DNA from: Bdellovibrionales bacterium
Lineage (GTDB): Bacteria > Bdellovibrionota_C > UBA2361 > RFPC01
Direction of reading: 5' to 3'
NCBI GenBank assembly: GCA_020434565.1
Contig: JAGRAO010000006.1
Span: 1-36,622 of the forward strand
DNA length: 36,622 bases
Shown: positions 1-7,664 of the stretch, in pieces
Layout: each line of letters begins with the position of its first letter
Position numbering within the stretch: position 1 is the stretch's first letter
The notes under the pieces: model-generated
The model's database searches: none
The model's input: the letters and a program-made list of their open reading frames with translations, nothing else
Told to the model about the DNA's origin: nothing
Made by a program: the position numbers and the translations under genes

Positions 1-1250
1 ATCTCCTTTCGCTTTACGGAGTTGAGATTGACAACGGTAAATGTGTTATGCTCTGCCGTTCCGGCTCTGTTTGGAAGGGGAAGGTATCGATATCGTTTCT
101 GAGCTGCGTTGTAAAAACTCTCAAGGGATGGAGTGGCCGAACCAAGAACTACCGGACAAGAGCAGAGCTGAGCCCGTTTAACCGCAAGATCTCTTCCATT
201 ATATCGAAACCGTTCAGCCTGCTTAAATGAAGAATCGTGTTCTTCGTCTACAACAACGATTCCGAGTCTTGGGAGAGGAGCAAAAATGGCTGATCGAGCT
301 CCGATTACGATCGGAAGTTCTCCCTTTAAAATTCCTTCCCACATCTCCCACCTCGCTCGCTTATCGAGCGCGCTATGAAGAACCGCAACCTGATCGCCAA
401 AATGTGCTCGGAATCGATCGACGAGTTGCGGCGTGAGCGCAATCTCTGGAACAAGCACCAAAGCGCCAAGTCCTTTTTTTCGAGCTGTGTGTATAGTCTG
501 AATGTATACCTCAGTCTTACCACTCCCGGTCACACCGTGAAGGAGAACTGGCAAAAACTCCTCATTTTCGAGAGCGGATTCGATTTCGATTCGAGCACGT
601 TCCTGTTCGGGCGAAAGAATTAATTGGGGCGGGGAGAGCAGGGAGGGGTGTGCCTCTCGATTGGAGTTTTTATACCACGGAACATGGGCCCTAAGAGAAC
701 TCTGGACGATTCCCTTCTTTTTGAGAGTAAGAAGCGACTGGCCAGAAGAAGGAAAGATTTTCCGAAGCTCACTCGATAAAACCTCTCCTCCGCGTTCTCT
801 TAGAAAAGCCACGATCTGTTTCTGTTTTGAACCCTTTAAGTCGAGGCTCTCTTGAGTTGAGTTGATCGACAACATCTCCACAGGTTTTGGTAGAGCAATG
901 TTCGGAATACAAGTATCAATGACCGACGACAGCGAGTCGCCGTAGTAGTCAGCAATCCACTCAAGAAAAGGGAGTTGTGATGGGTGAAGAACAGGTATCG
1001 GTGTCTCATCACCATGGACGGCTTTTAGTTGGAAACCTTGGCTTAGAGAATGCTCTTTTACATTTCGACGAATAACTACACCGAACGTAGTTCGATTACC
1101 GAGAGGAACGCTTACTCGGAATCCCACTGAAATTGGAGACTCGGTCGGGACGCGGTAGCTCAATACTTGCGTCAAAGGAGAAACGGCAACCTCCACGACA
1201 TGAAACGACTGCTCGTCTTTGCTGCAGTCAAATAAGAGCGGCGACGTCAT
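1..1250 (-). CDS. priA: Primosomal protein N' (PriA helicase), N-terminal part, cut by window edge
   Basis: Reading the minus strand from the ATG at 1250 gives an open frame of about 416 codons that runs off the left edge without a stop. PriA is the 3'-to-5' DNA helicase that restarts stalled replication forks by loading the primosome. The N-terminal 110 residues look like the PriA DNA-binding domain (VVEVAVSPLTQVLSYRVP, then PLGNRTTFGVVI). The helicase core follows, with Walker A GVTGSGKTEVY, LVPEIALTPQ, GARSAIFAPL, the DEEH box and LGSATPSLES, all typical of PriA. The zinc-binding and C-terminal helicase parts lie outside the window. A GGGAG ribosome site sits six bases before the ATG. The gene is divergent from pilM. 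The short plus-strand frames across 48-855 are shadows of it. Confidence 0.96.
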   Translation of the reverse strand, partial: MTSPLLFDCSKDEQSFHVVEVAVSPLTQVLSYRVPTESPISVGFRVSVPLGNRTTFGVVIRRNVKEHSLSQGFQLKAVHGDETPIPVLHPSQLPFLEWIADYYGDSLSSVIDTCIPNIALPKPVEMLSINSTQESLDLKGSKQKQIVAFLRERGGEVLSSELRKIFPSSGQSLLTLKKKGIVQSSLRAHVPWYKNSNREAHPSLLSPPQLILSPEQERARIEIESALENEEFLPVLLHGVTGSGKTEVYIQTIHTARKKGLGALVLVPEIALTPQLVDRFRAHFGDQVAVLHSALDKRARWEMWEGILKGELPIVIGARSAIFAPLPRLGIVVVDEEHDSSFKQAERFRYNGRDLAVKRAQLCSCPVVLGSATPSLESFYNAAQKRYRYLPLPNRAGTAEHNTFTVVNLNSVKRKE

Positions 1251-1835
1251 AATTGACTCCCGGAGGTGTCGCAGGTGGCGCAGGTGGCGCAGTAAGAGGT
1301 CGAGGAATGGAATGCCCGCACTGTTTGATAGAACATTATTTGCATTGAAACACGATTCATTATCTTTCGGGGATGGTTACCCATGTATGCCGATATCGAA
1401 GGCTTGGTTAAGAAATCTTACACGATTTCATTGAATGTAAACTCTCTTGTTACCCGCCGATGCGGCATGCATCATATATATCAGCCGCCAAAGGAAATAC
1501 CTGAATCAGAAAGGTCAAAAGCTCGTCACTTTTGGCCGGTTGCCGTGGTTGGTATGTGTTTTTCTCGCAGCTCGTGCTGAGGGAGCAAGATGAGGCCCGC
1601 TCGCCGCGATTGATTCAGTAGAATCATTGTGGGTGAAAGTAGTACTATACCTCTGTTTTGCAAACAAGGATTGGGCCGATTGCGTCTTTTTTGGGCGTCA
1701 TGGCGCTTGAAGTCTGAAAGAAAATGAAGATCCTTAGTAAGGGAATACTTTGGCGAGGCCCTGTAGGCTGTCAGGGAAGCGGTTTCGGATTAGGAATGAA
1801 GGGACCGAACGGAAGGAAAACGAGAGAACGATTTT
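1251..1835. other. Divergent priA-pilM intergenic region, no convincing gene
   Basis: This 585-bp stretch must hold the promoters of both priA (leftward) and pilM (rightward), but no clear -35/-10 pair stands out. The visible elements are the 9-bp tandem repeat at 1266-1292 and an inverted repeat at 1611-1626 (TGATTC, four-base loop, GAATCA). A 65-codon plus-strand frame starts at ATG 1383 with GGGGA eight bases upstream. Its product resembles nothing I recognise and its composition is not gene-like, so it is not called as a gene. Confidence 0.6.
1266..1292. repeat. Three tandem 9-bp units in the priA leader
   Basis: Three adjacent copies of a 9-bp unit read gtgtcgcag, gtggcgcag, gtggcgcag; the first differs at one base. 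They lie 16 bp upstream of the priA start, so they would fall in the 5' leader of priA. Such a short tract could change in copy number by slippage. No function can be read from it. Confidence 0.75.
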
Positions 1836-2909
1836 ATGGTTTTTAAAGGCCTCTTTCGCCGTTCTGAAGCACTTGTGAGCATCGATTTTGGTGCTTCAGC
1901 GATTAAACTCGTGGAGCTTGACCTAGCAAACTCCACGCCGCGATTGGCAAATATTGGAATGCTTCCTGTAAGTGGTGAGATCTTTACCGGAAATACTCTT
2001 TCGAGAGGGGAAAAAGCCGCAGACATCGTCAGTGCACTCCTCGAGTCAAACGGAGTCGAAGAGCGCCGAGTTGTGACCGCTATGCCCGGGCCAAGTGTTT
2101 TCACGAAAAAAATTAAGATGCAGAAGATGGGGCTTGAAGAGTTAGCGTCTAATATTCAATTTGAGGCTGGTAATTTTATTCCTCACAATATCGATGCAGT
2201 AAAAATCGATTTCCATATTATTGGTGAGTCAGGCAAAAACCAGTTGGATATTCTCGTAATTGCCGTAAAGAATGAAATTATTGAGAGCTTTGTCGATTGT
2301 GTTGCGTTGTCGGGATTGGAGACCGCAATCGTCGATGTAGATTATTTTGCGCTCCAAAATATTTTCGAATTGAGTTATCCGGAGCACATCGAAGATACGG
2401 TGGCGTTGATAAACGTGGGTGCTCGGTACTCGAGTATAAACATCTGTCGAGGAGGCGAGTCGCTTTTTACTGGTGATATCGCAGTCGGAGGAAAGGCCGT
2501 TACAGAAGCGGTCGAGACAATGGCGGGCCTGAGCTCTGAAGAAGCTGAGAGGATGAAGTGTCAGGATCCAACAAATGAGGCTGTAAAATTAATTATTGAA
2601 GATCAAGTCGAACAGTCTGCTTCTGAATTTAATCGCCAACTCAGTTTCTTTTGGAGCGCCTCAGGAGCAGAAGAAGGAATCGACCGGATCTATATTACCG
2701 GAGGGGGCTCTCTCATACCTGGGCTACGGGAGCAGCTCGCTGAAAAGACTGGACTCGAATGTTCTGTTCTTGATCCGCTGAAGGGAATAGATGCTGGAGA
2801 GAGTTTCGACGAAGCGTTGTTGCGTGAATTGGGACCTCGTATGGCGATCGGTTTGGGTATGTCTTTGCGACAGCCCGCTGACAAGATCACGCCTGAATTT
2901 ATAGAGTAG
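1836..2909 (+). CDS. pilM: Type IV pilus assembly ATPase-like protein PilM
   Basis: The product is a 357-residue actin-like (FtsA/MreB fold) protein. In the type IV pilus machine PilM lies on the cytoplasmic face of the inner membrane and binds the N-terminal tail of PilN. The N-terminus carries the nucleotide-binding signature VSIDFGASAIKLVEL. A middle segment (ALINVGARYSSINIC) and a second glycine-rich loop, YITGGGSLIPG, match the usual PilM motifs. Length is normal for the family. The stop is separated by only 3 bp from pilN, as in known pilMNOPQ operons. The ATG at 1836 follows a purine-rich stretch (ggaaggaaaacgagag). Confidence 0.95.
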   Translation: MVFKGLFRRSEALVSIDFGASAIKLVELDLANSTPRLANIGMLPVSGEIFTGNTLSRGEKAADIVSALLESNGVEERRVVTAMPGPSVFTKKIKMQKMGLEELASNIQFEAGNFIPHNIDAVKIDFHIIGESGKNQLDILVIAVKNEIIESFVDCVALSGLETAIVDVDYFALQNIFELSYPEHIEDTVALINVGARYSSINICRGGESLFTGDIAVGGKAVTEAVETMAGLSSEEAERMKCQDPTNEAVKLIIEDQVEQSASEFNRQLSFFWSASGAEEGIDRIYITGGGSLIPGLREQLAEKTGLECSVLDPLKGIDAGESFDEALLRELGPRMAIGLGMSLRQPADKITPEFIE

Positions 2910-2912
2910 CGA

Positions 2913-3500
2913 ATGATTAAGATAAATCTCTTGGGGGAAGAAGGCCCTCGCGACACCTCTGGAATACTTTGGATAGCTGGCTTTGTCGGCGTATTAGTAC
3001 TCTTTTTTGCAGTTTCGGCTTTTCTCTATATCGACGTAACTTCGAAGCTCTCGGTCGCACAGCAGGAAAAGGAGGATCTCGAAAGACAACTTGCTCAAAT
3101 CCAAAAGACAACCAAAGAGGTTCGAGAGCTTGAAAAGAAGCAGCAAGACCTTAACGCCAAGCTCGCAGTGATAGCGCGGCTCAAACTGAGTAAAATGGGT
3201 CCAGTGCGAGTTATGGACGATTTGAATTCAAGTATTCCCGAAAGGTCTTGGCTCACAAATGTACGTGAACGTTCCAACCTCATGACGCTTGAAGGATTTG
3301 CCCTCGATAACCAAACCGTCGCGACGTTTATGCGAGATCTCGAGGACTCTGATTATTTTAGTGCCGTCGAACTTGACGAAAGTAAGACTGAAGAGCAGCG
3401 AAATGTTCGAATTCAGCGGTTTCGTCTGCGTTCAAAGGTGAATTATGCAGGAAAGATTGAGGACTCTGCGGATAAAGCTGACTCGGGCGATAAAAAATAA
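2913..3500 (+). CDS. pilN: Type IV pilus assembly protein PilN
   Basis: The product is a 195-residue bitopic inner-membrane protein of the pilus alignment subcomplex. It begins MIKINLLGEE, which fits the short cytoplasmic INLL motif that docks PilN onto PilM in characterised systems. One transmembrane helix follows at about residues 19-41 (LWIAGFVGVLVLFFAVSAFL), then a periplasmic coiled coil (about 45-95, many E, K, Q and L) and a small globular domain (about 100-170) like the PilN/PilO ferredoxin-like fold. The C-terminus is acidic and lysine-rich. It is tightly coupled to pilM (3 bp) and 56 bp from pilO. Confidence 0.94.
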   Translation: MIKINLLGEEGPRDTSGILWIAGFVGVLVLFFAVSAFLYIDVTSKLSVAQQEKEDLERQLAQIQKTTKEVRELEKKQQDLNAKLAVIARLKLSKMGPVRVMDDLNSSIPERSWLTNVRERSNLMTLEGFALDNQTVATFMRDLEDSDYFSAVELDESKTEEQRNVRIQRFRLRSKVNYAGKIEDSADKADSGDKK

Positions 3501-3556
3501 ATTGAGCCCTGCATGGTGCCATGTGAGTGGGTCTCAAGAACTTTTGAAGAAGAACT

Positions 3557-4168
3557 ATGAACGACGTCATTAAAGGAATACTCGAGCGGCCAACCGGTCA
3601 GAAGGTTGGGATTATAGTGGGAGTGCTCGTCTTTTCGACGTATATATTTTGGCAGTATTTTTATAAGAAACCTTCCGAGGATCTCCAGAGCCATCGAGAG
3701 CAGATTGAAACTCTCGAATCAAAAATTCTTACCGAAAAACGGCTTGCTCGAAACCTGGATAAGGTCCGCCAACAAGTGAAAGAACTTGATGAAAAGCTTG
3801 CCTTTGCGCTTCAGGAATTGCCGGATAAGCGAGAAATCGATGATCTTCTCTCTTCGATTTCAGATCTTGCCTCTGACGCGGGGTTGGAAGTGAGCCTCTT
3901 TAAACCTCTTCCCGAAAATAAAAGAGATTTTTATGCGGAGGTTCCTGTCTCAATTACAGTTGCGGGAACGTTTCACCAGATCGCAACATTTTTTGATGAG
4001 GTGGGACAACTTCCGAGAATCGTCAACATAGACGAGATTACTATTCGAGAGCCTGATGTCAAAGAGGCTGCTGTCCGAGTGAGAGCGGACTGTACGGCAA
4101 CTACTTTTCGATATCTTGATGAGAGTGAGCGCGTAAAACCAAAAGACGATAAAAAGCGTCGCCGGTAG
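3557..4168 (+). CDS. pilO: Type IV pilus assembly protein PilO
   Basis: This 203-residue protein has the same design as PilN: a short cytoplasmic tail, one transmembrane helix at about residues 16-36 (VGIIVGVLVFSTYIFWQYFY), a periplasmic coiled coil (about 40-90) and a globular domain (about 95-190) containing VPVSITVAGTFHQIATFFDE, which is characteristic of PilO. PilN and PilO form heterodimers linking PilM to the outer-membrane secretin. The C-terminus is a basic tail (KPKDDKKRRR). pilP, normally the next gene, is missing here; 674 bp without a gene separate pilO from the pilQ start. Confidence 0.94.
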   Translation: MNDVIKGILERPTGQKVGIIVGVLVFSTYIFWQYFYKKPSEDLQSHREQIETLESKILTEKRLARNLDKVRQQVKELDEKLAFALQELPDKREIDDLLSSISDLASDAGLEVSLFKPLPENKRDFYAEVPVSITVAGTFHQIATFFDEVGQLPRIVNIDEITIREPDVKEAAVRVRADCTATTFRYLDESERVKPKDDKKRRR

Positions 4169-4234
4169 TTTCCGTTCTCCGTTTGTGTTGGGGAAGAGCG
4201 ATTACATTACTTGGAGGAGTGTAGCTTTTTTTGT

Positions 4235-4249
4235 TCTCCGGTGCGGAGA
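4235..4249 (+). other. Short hairpin after pilO
   Basis: TCTCCG (4235-4240) pairs with CGGAGA (4244-4249) across a three-base loop. CTCCG recurs at 4260-4264 and could compete for the same CGGAG strand. No T-run follows, so it is not a standard terminator. It may be a processing or RNA-stability element at the end of the pilMNO message. Confidence 0.4.
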
Positions 4250-4386
4250 GACGGCGCGACTCCGCAAGATCTCCCTGAGCGGACAGCTGGCTAAAACATC
4301 GTTCAAATAATGTGAAGTATACTCGTTAATCCTCAGCAATGCTGATCGTTGAAAAATTCAAACATGGGTATGGAGATCTCTACTTT

Positions 4387-4406
4387 GGAGAAAATCTCCC
4401 CTTTTT
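4387..4406 (+). terminator. Terminator- or attenuator-like hairpin between pilO and pilQ
   Basis: GGAGA (4387-4391) and TCTCC (4395-4399) form a five-pair stem with an AAA loop, followed by CC and five T. The upstream GGAGATCTC at 4372-4380 could pair with the downstream arm instead, which would give alternative folds. The stem is short, so efficiency is doubtful. Confidence 0.4.
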
Positions 4407-4452
4407 CGAGGTGTACTGCGATTTGAGATCTCCGTTCGAGGAAAATGAGATG

Positions 4453-4481
4453 TTGACAGTTTTACCCAGTATTCATTAAGA
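4453..4481 (+). promoter_or_regulatory. Possible promoter in the pilQ leader
   Basis: A perfect TTGACA lies at 4453-4458. The -10 partner is poor: TTAAGA at 17-bp spacing (4476-4481). If used, it would give pilQ its own transcript with a leader of about 350 nt. Confidence is limited by the weak -10 element. Confidence 0.3.
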
Positions 4482-4842
4482 GATGGGAGACTTTTACCTT
4501 TTTCACAGAGGGAGAAGCCTTTCAGGCGAGCTGTTTTCGAGAGAGTACTGGTTTCGAGGTACCCTTTTCGAGAAGAATCAGCCTACACAATTTTTTGTGG
4601 GGGCTGGTTGCAGTTGCAAAGAAACGCTCTCGACTTCTCGCCGAGTTTTTAAGAGTCTTTTCAAGTTGAAAAGAATCTATTGAGCGAGGTGTGCAGGCTC
4701 GATAGAGTCCCCAAGTGAGAATGGCGATAGTGATGAAACGGTCTGGTCAGCAATCTTCGATCATTCGGAGCTAAGATTACAGTTCAGTCGGTTCTAGTTT
4801 GTTTTGGTCTATATGTTGAGTTCGTTTAGAGGGAGAAATCTC

Positions 4843-6885
4843 ATGACAAGTAGGGCGTCTTTGGTGCGAGGGGCTTGTCGCGTGTCGGTGACGGCAGTGT
4901 TGCTTCTCGGAGTAGTAGCCTGTGCTCGTACCGTTCCTCAACCGGCTTCGTCTGAGTCATCGATAGCTGACTCGAGCGAATCCTTTGATGAGTTTGCTCA
5001 GCGACAAGAAGCGGACGACTCCATGCAGCTCGATATGGCAAAGTCCGATGGAGCTCAGAATGAGTCCTTCACGAGTCCAGTTACGCCTAGTGATACAACC
5101 GAGATCTCTTTCACTGGCCCACGACTTCTTTCGGTCTCCGTTGAAGCGGCCGATTCCAGTCAGGGAAATCAACTCGTAGCAAAAATGGACTCCGCTGGTA
5201 TTTTTAGCCTCAAGCGAACGGCTCCCTCAGAGTTCATCCTCCGTCTTGAAGGAGCACGCGCTAACCCAGAAGATCTGAGAACGATTCTCGCGCCTCCTCA
5301 AAGCGGAGCGATCCGTTCGGTTCGTGCGGTACCCGAGGGGCGAGACCTCCTCCTTCGAATTTTTACCAATCCATCCTCTCAGCTTGTCGCGCGAAGTCAG
5401 GGTGGAAATATTATCGTCGAGCAGGATTCTCTCTATCTGAATTCTCCAGAAGCGAGAGCTCAAGCTGAGGTTGAGGTGGCAGATTCAGGCGAAGTTACTG
5501 TTTCTGATGAGCCTGCTGACCAGCTCGCAGATCTCGAGAGCGAGGTAAGTACTCTTCTGGATGATGCTCCAAAGTATCGGGGTCGTCAGATATCCCTCGA
5601 TCTTCAAGATACAGATATCGATAACGCTCTCCGAATTATTGCAGAGGTATCGAACCTCAACATTATCGCCAGCGATGACGTAACCGGTAAGGTCACCTTG
5701 CGGTTGATCGACGTGCCTTGGGATCAGGCTCTAGATGTTATTTTGAAAACAAACGGGCTCGATAAGGTTCTCGAAGGGAACGTTATGCGAATTGCTCCTA
5801 TCGAAAAACTTCGACAAGAGCGCGAAGCCTTAAAGCAAGCTCAGGATGCAGAAGAGGAACTCGAGCCACTCGTCGTGAAGTACGTACGAATCAGCTACGC
5901 CAAGGCTTCCGAACTGCGACCACTCGTGGAGACGGTGCTGACCGAGCGTGGAACTGTTTCGTATGATGAGCGAACCAACCAGCTCATTATCAAAGATATC
6001 CGTCGCGGAGTGAAAAACGTCGCCGAACTCGTTTCCCGCCTCGATCTCAGGACGCCTCAGGTCTTGTTGGAGACTCAGATTGTTGAAGCTCAGCGAAGTT
6101 TCTTCCGAGAGTTTGGCTCTGAGCTTGGATTTAGCTTTGTCCAAACCCCAGAGACAGGAAACCCGACAGGCGATAACTTTCCAAACAGTATTGAATTTGG
6201 TGGCTCGGCTGCAGGAGCAGGGCCCGGAGTTGGCGTAAATTTCCCTGGCTCGGGAACGGCTACTGCAAGCGCTGCTGTCAGTCTCCTTCTCGATAGCGCA
6301 GATGGAACCCGTTCGATCGACTATCGGTTGAGCGCACTTGAAAATGAAGGACGAGTTCGAATCGTGAGCAGGCCAGCGGTCGCCACGACGAACAATCAGC
6401 AAGCGACAATTAAGAGCGTAGAGAAGATTCGCGTCAAAACTCCGAGTGGTGGTCTCTCAGTTGCGACTGGATCGGGAGCTTCAGCTTCAGGGAGTGGAGG
6501 GGTTGCAACTGAAACCATTGAGATTGGGATTGTTCTCGAAGTAACGCCCCAGGCTTCCCCGGACTATTTCGTGCTCCTCGATGTAAATGCGAAATCGAGT
6601 ACGCTCGGTTCAACCGTCGTCGATGGAATACCATCTGAGGTTGAGCGAAGTGCAACATCGACAGTTTTGGTCTCTAGTGGTCAGACCTTTGCGATGGGGG
6701 GGATTTACAAAATCACAGATCGGGATGCTGTGGATGGAGTACCGTTCCTCAAGGATATTCCGTTCTTGGGGCATCTCTTTCGGCGAGCGAATGTCGACAA
6801 CTCGGACGAGGAGCTTATCTTCTTCATCACACCGAGAATTGTTGAAGGTAGCTTCGATGATGCCGCTATGAAGCTGTCTTCGTAG
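4843..6885 (+). CDS. pilQ: Type IV pilus secretin PilQ with lipobox and AMIN domain
   Basis: PilQ forms the outer-membrane ring through which the pilus passes. I place the start at ATG 4843, eight bases after GGGAG, giving 680 residues; an upstream in-frame TTG at 4804 has no ribosome site. The N-terminus is a signal peptide ending LLLGVVAC, a plausible lipobox, so this PilQ may be lipidated. An acidic, Ser-rich linker follows, then an AMIN-like peptidoglycan-binding domain (about residues 95-195), an N0 domain (ISLDLQDTDIDNALRIIAEV), an N1 domain (LEPLVVKYVRISYAKASELR) and the C-terminal secretin barrel with VPFLKDIPFLGHLF and LIFFITPRIVE. A Gly/Ala/Ser-rich insert lies inside the secretin domain. 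No pilP precedes it. Confidence 0.95.
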   Translation: MTSRASLVRGACRVSVTAVLLLGVVACARTVPQPASSESSIADSSESFDEFAQRQEADDSMQLDMAKSDGAQNESFTSPVTPSDTTEISFTGPRLLSVSVEAADSSQGNQLVAKMDSAGIFSLKRTAPSEFILRLEGARANPEDLRTILAPPQSGAIRSVRAVPEGRDLLLRIFTNPSSQLVARSQGGNIIVEQDSLYLNSPEARAQAEVEVADSGEVTVSDEPADQLADLESEVSTLLDDAPKYRGRQISLDLQDTDIDNALRIIAEVSNLNIIASDDVTGKVTLRLIDVPWDQALDVILKTNGLDKVLEGNVMRIAPIEKLRQEREALKQAQDAEEELEPLVVKYVRISYAKASELRPLVETVLTERGTVSYDERTNQLIIKDIRRGVKNVAELVSRLDLRTPQVLLETQIVEAQRSFFREFGSELGFSFVQTPETGNPTGDNFPNSIEFGGSAAGAGPGVGVNFPGSGTATASAAVSLLLDSADGTRSIDYRLSALENEGRVRIVSRPAVATTNNQQATIKSVEKIRVKTPSGGLSVATGSGASASGSGGVATETIEIGIVLEVTPQASPDYFVLLDVNAKSSTLGSTVVDGIPSEVERSATSTVLVSSGQTFAMGGIYKITDRDAVDGVPFLKDIPFLGHLFRRANVDNSDEELIFFITPRIVEGSFDDAAMKLSS

Positions 6886-6919
6886 GTAATTGGATTTAGA
6901 TGAGGGAGTGGAGATTATT

Positions 6920-7594
6920 ATGTCTTTAGTTCGAAAAACTATCTGTCTTATCGCTTTATCGGCTTGTGCAATAGCCCTCTCATCGTGCGGTGGGTCGGCA
7001 AACAACGAAAACGGGGTGGTGTTGACGAACCTCGGATATTTCCTTTTGCCAGAGGGGACAGTCGGCTGCGAAGACGATTTGCCAACTCCGGTACTTGGAC
7101 TGACTCTCCCGATAGGAGAGGTTTCGAGTGAAACTCTCGGCACGGATGGGGCCATTATCCTCGCTGTAGGATATCAGAGTAATCTGACCGGTCAGACCGT
7201 TCGAATCGAAGCGACCGAACTTTCCTATTTTATCCCAGGTGCCTCGATACAGCCTCCCAGCACAATCGTAGCTTCTCCGCTTTTGCTTGGGCCACTCGAT
7301 GCTGGTGAAGGAGCTTCAGTGTTTCCAACCGACTCGAGTCTGCCACCAGGATTCTCGTCAGTATGTAACCGTGGATTTGGCGAAATTCAAGTTATCCCTC
7401 CAGCAGTTCGGGCGTTCATCAGCTTAAACCGAGGATCGTTTCCTGAGCCGCCTTTTGAGATGTTCGTCTCAGCTCGCGGTAGTGGAATCACTTCTGGCGG
7501 AAACAGAATTTATACCCCAGAGGTCACTATGGGGATAACAATCACTCCAGAGACCGTTATTCCCCCAACTATCGACGTTGTTAACGAGGGGTAG
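6920..7594 (+). CDS. Putative lipoprotein of unknown function following pilQ
   Basis: The product is 224 residues from ATG 6920, which has GGAGTGGAG upstream; an in-frame TTG at 6890 would add an unlikely ten residues. The signal peptide (IALSACAIALSSCGG) ends in the lipobox LSSC, predicting a lipid-anchored exported protein. The mature part is rich in Pro, Gly, Thr and Val with alternating hydrophobic residues, suggesting beta structure. I do not recognise a family. It starts 34 bp after pilQ in the same direction and is probably cotranscribed, so a role with the pilus or secretin is possible but unproven. It does not resemble the missing PilP. Confidence 0.8.
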   Translation: MSLVRKTICLIALSACAIALSSCGGSANNENGVVLTNLGYFLLPEGTVGCEDDLPTPVLGLTLPIGEVSSETLGTDGAIILAVGYQSNLTGQTVRIEATELSYFIPGASIQPPSTIVASPLLLGPLDAGEGASVFPTDSSLPPGFSSVCNRGFGEIQVIPPAVRAFISLNRGSFPEPPFEMFVSARGSGITSGGNRIYTPEVTMGITITPETVIPPTIDVVNEG

Positions 7595-7664
7595 GACGCT
7601 TTCTGGAAAAAGAATGAAGTCTTGAGGTTCTTTGACTAGTTATGTCTGTGAGAAGGATGACATC

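Larger units (their letters stand above)
4169..4842. other. pilO-pilQ intergenic region where pilP is expected; structured leader
   Basis: No PilP-like frame occurs here on either strand. The region holds three palindrome-related motifs (AGATCTCC at 4268, GAGATCTC at 4373 and 4425), hairpins at 4235-4249 and 4387-4399, and a consensus -35 box at 4453. A 9-bp-arm inverted repeat lies at 4656-4674. Repeated TTTCGAG words occur at about 4405, 4530, 4555 and 4567. The 66-codon frame at 4483-4683 has no clear ribosome site or family resemblance and is not called. The best reading is a long regulatory leader in front of pilQ. Confidence 0.6.

Noticed and set aside
48-855. Several short plus-strand ORFs at the left end
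   Set aside because: They are shadows of the minus-strand priA frame, which is open through the whole region and has clear helicase motifs.
1383-1580. 65-codon frame with GGGGA before its ATG
   Set aside because: No recognisable domain, odd composition, and no homology I can name; kept only as a note in the intergenic entry.
1660-1690. Possible sigma-54 promoter before pilM
   Set aside because: The GG and GC dinucleotides are not at the required 10-bp spacing.
4483-4683. 66-codon frame considered as a decayed pilP
   Set aside because: No lipobox, no PilP-like segment and no ribosome site; its repeated TTTCGAG words look non-coding.
5830-6402. 190-codon minus-strand ORF inside pilQ
   Set aside because: Antisense shadow of a gene with clear secretin motifs.
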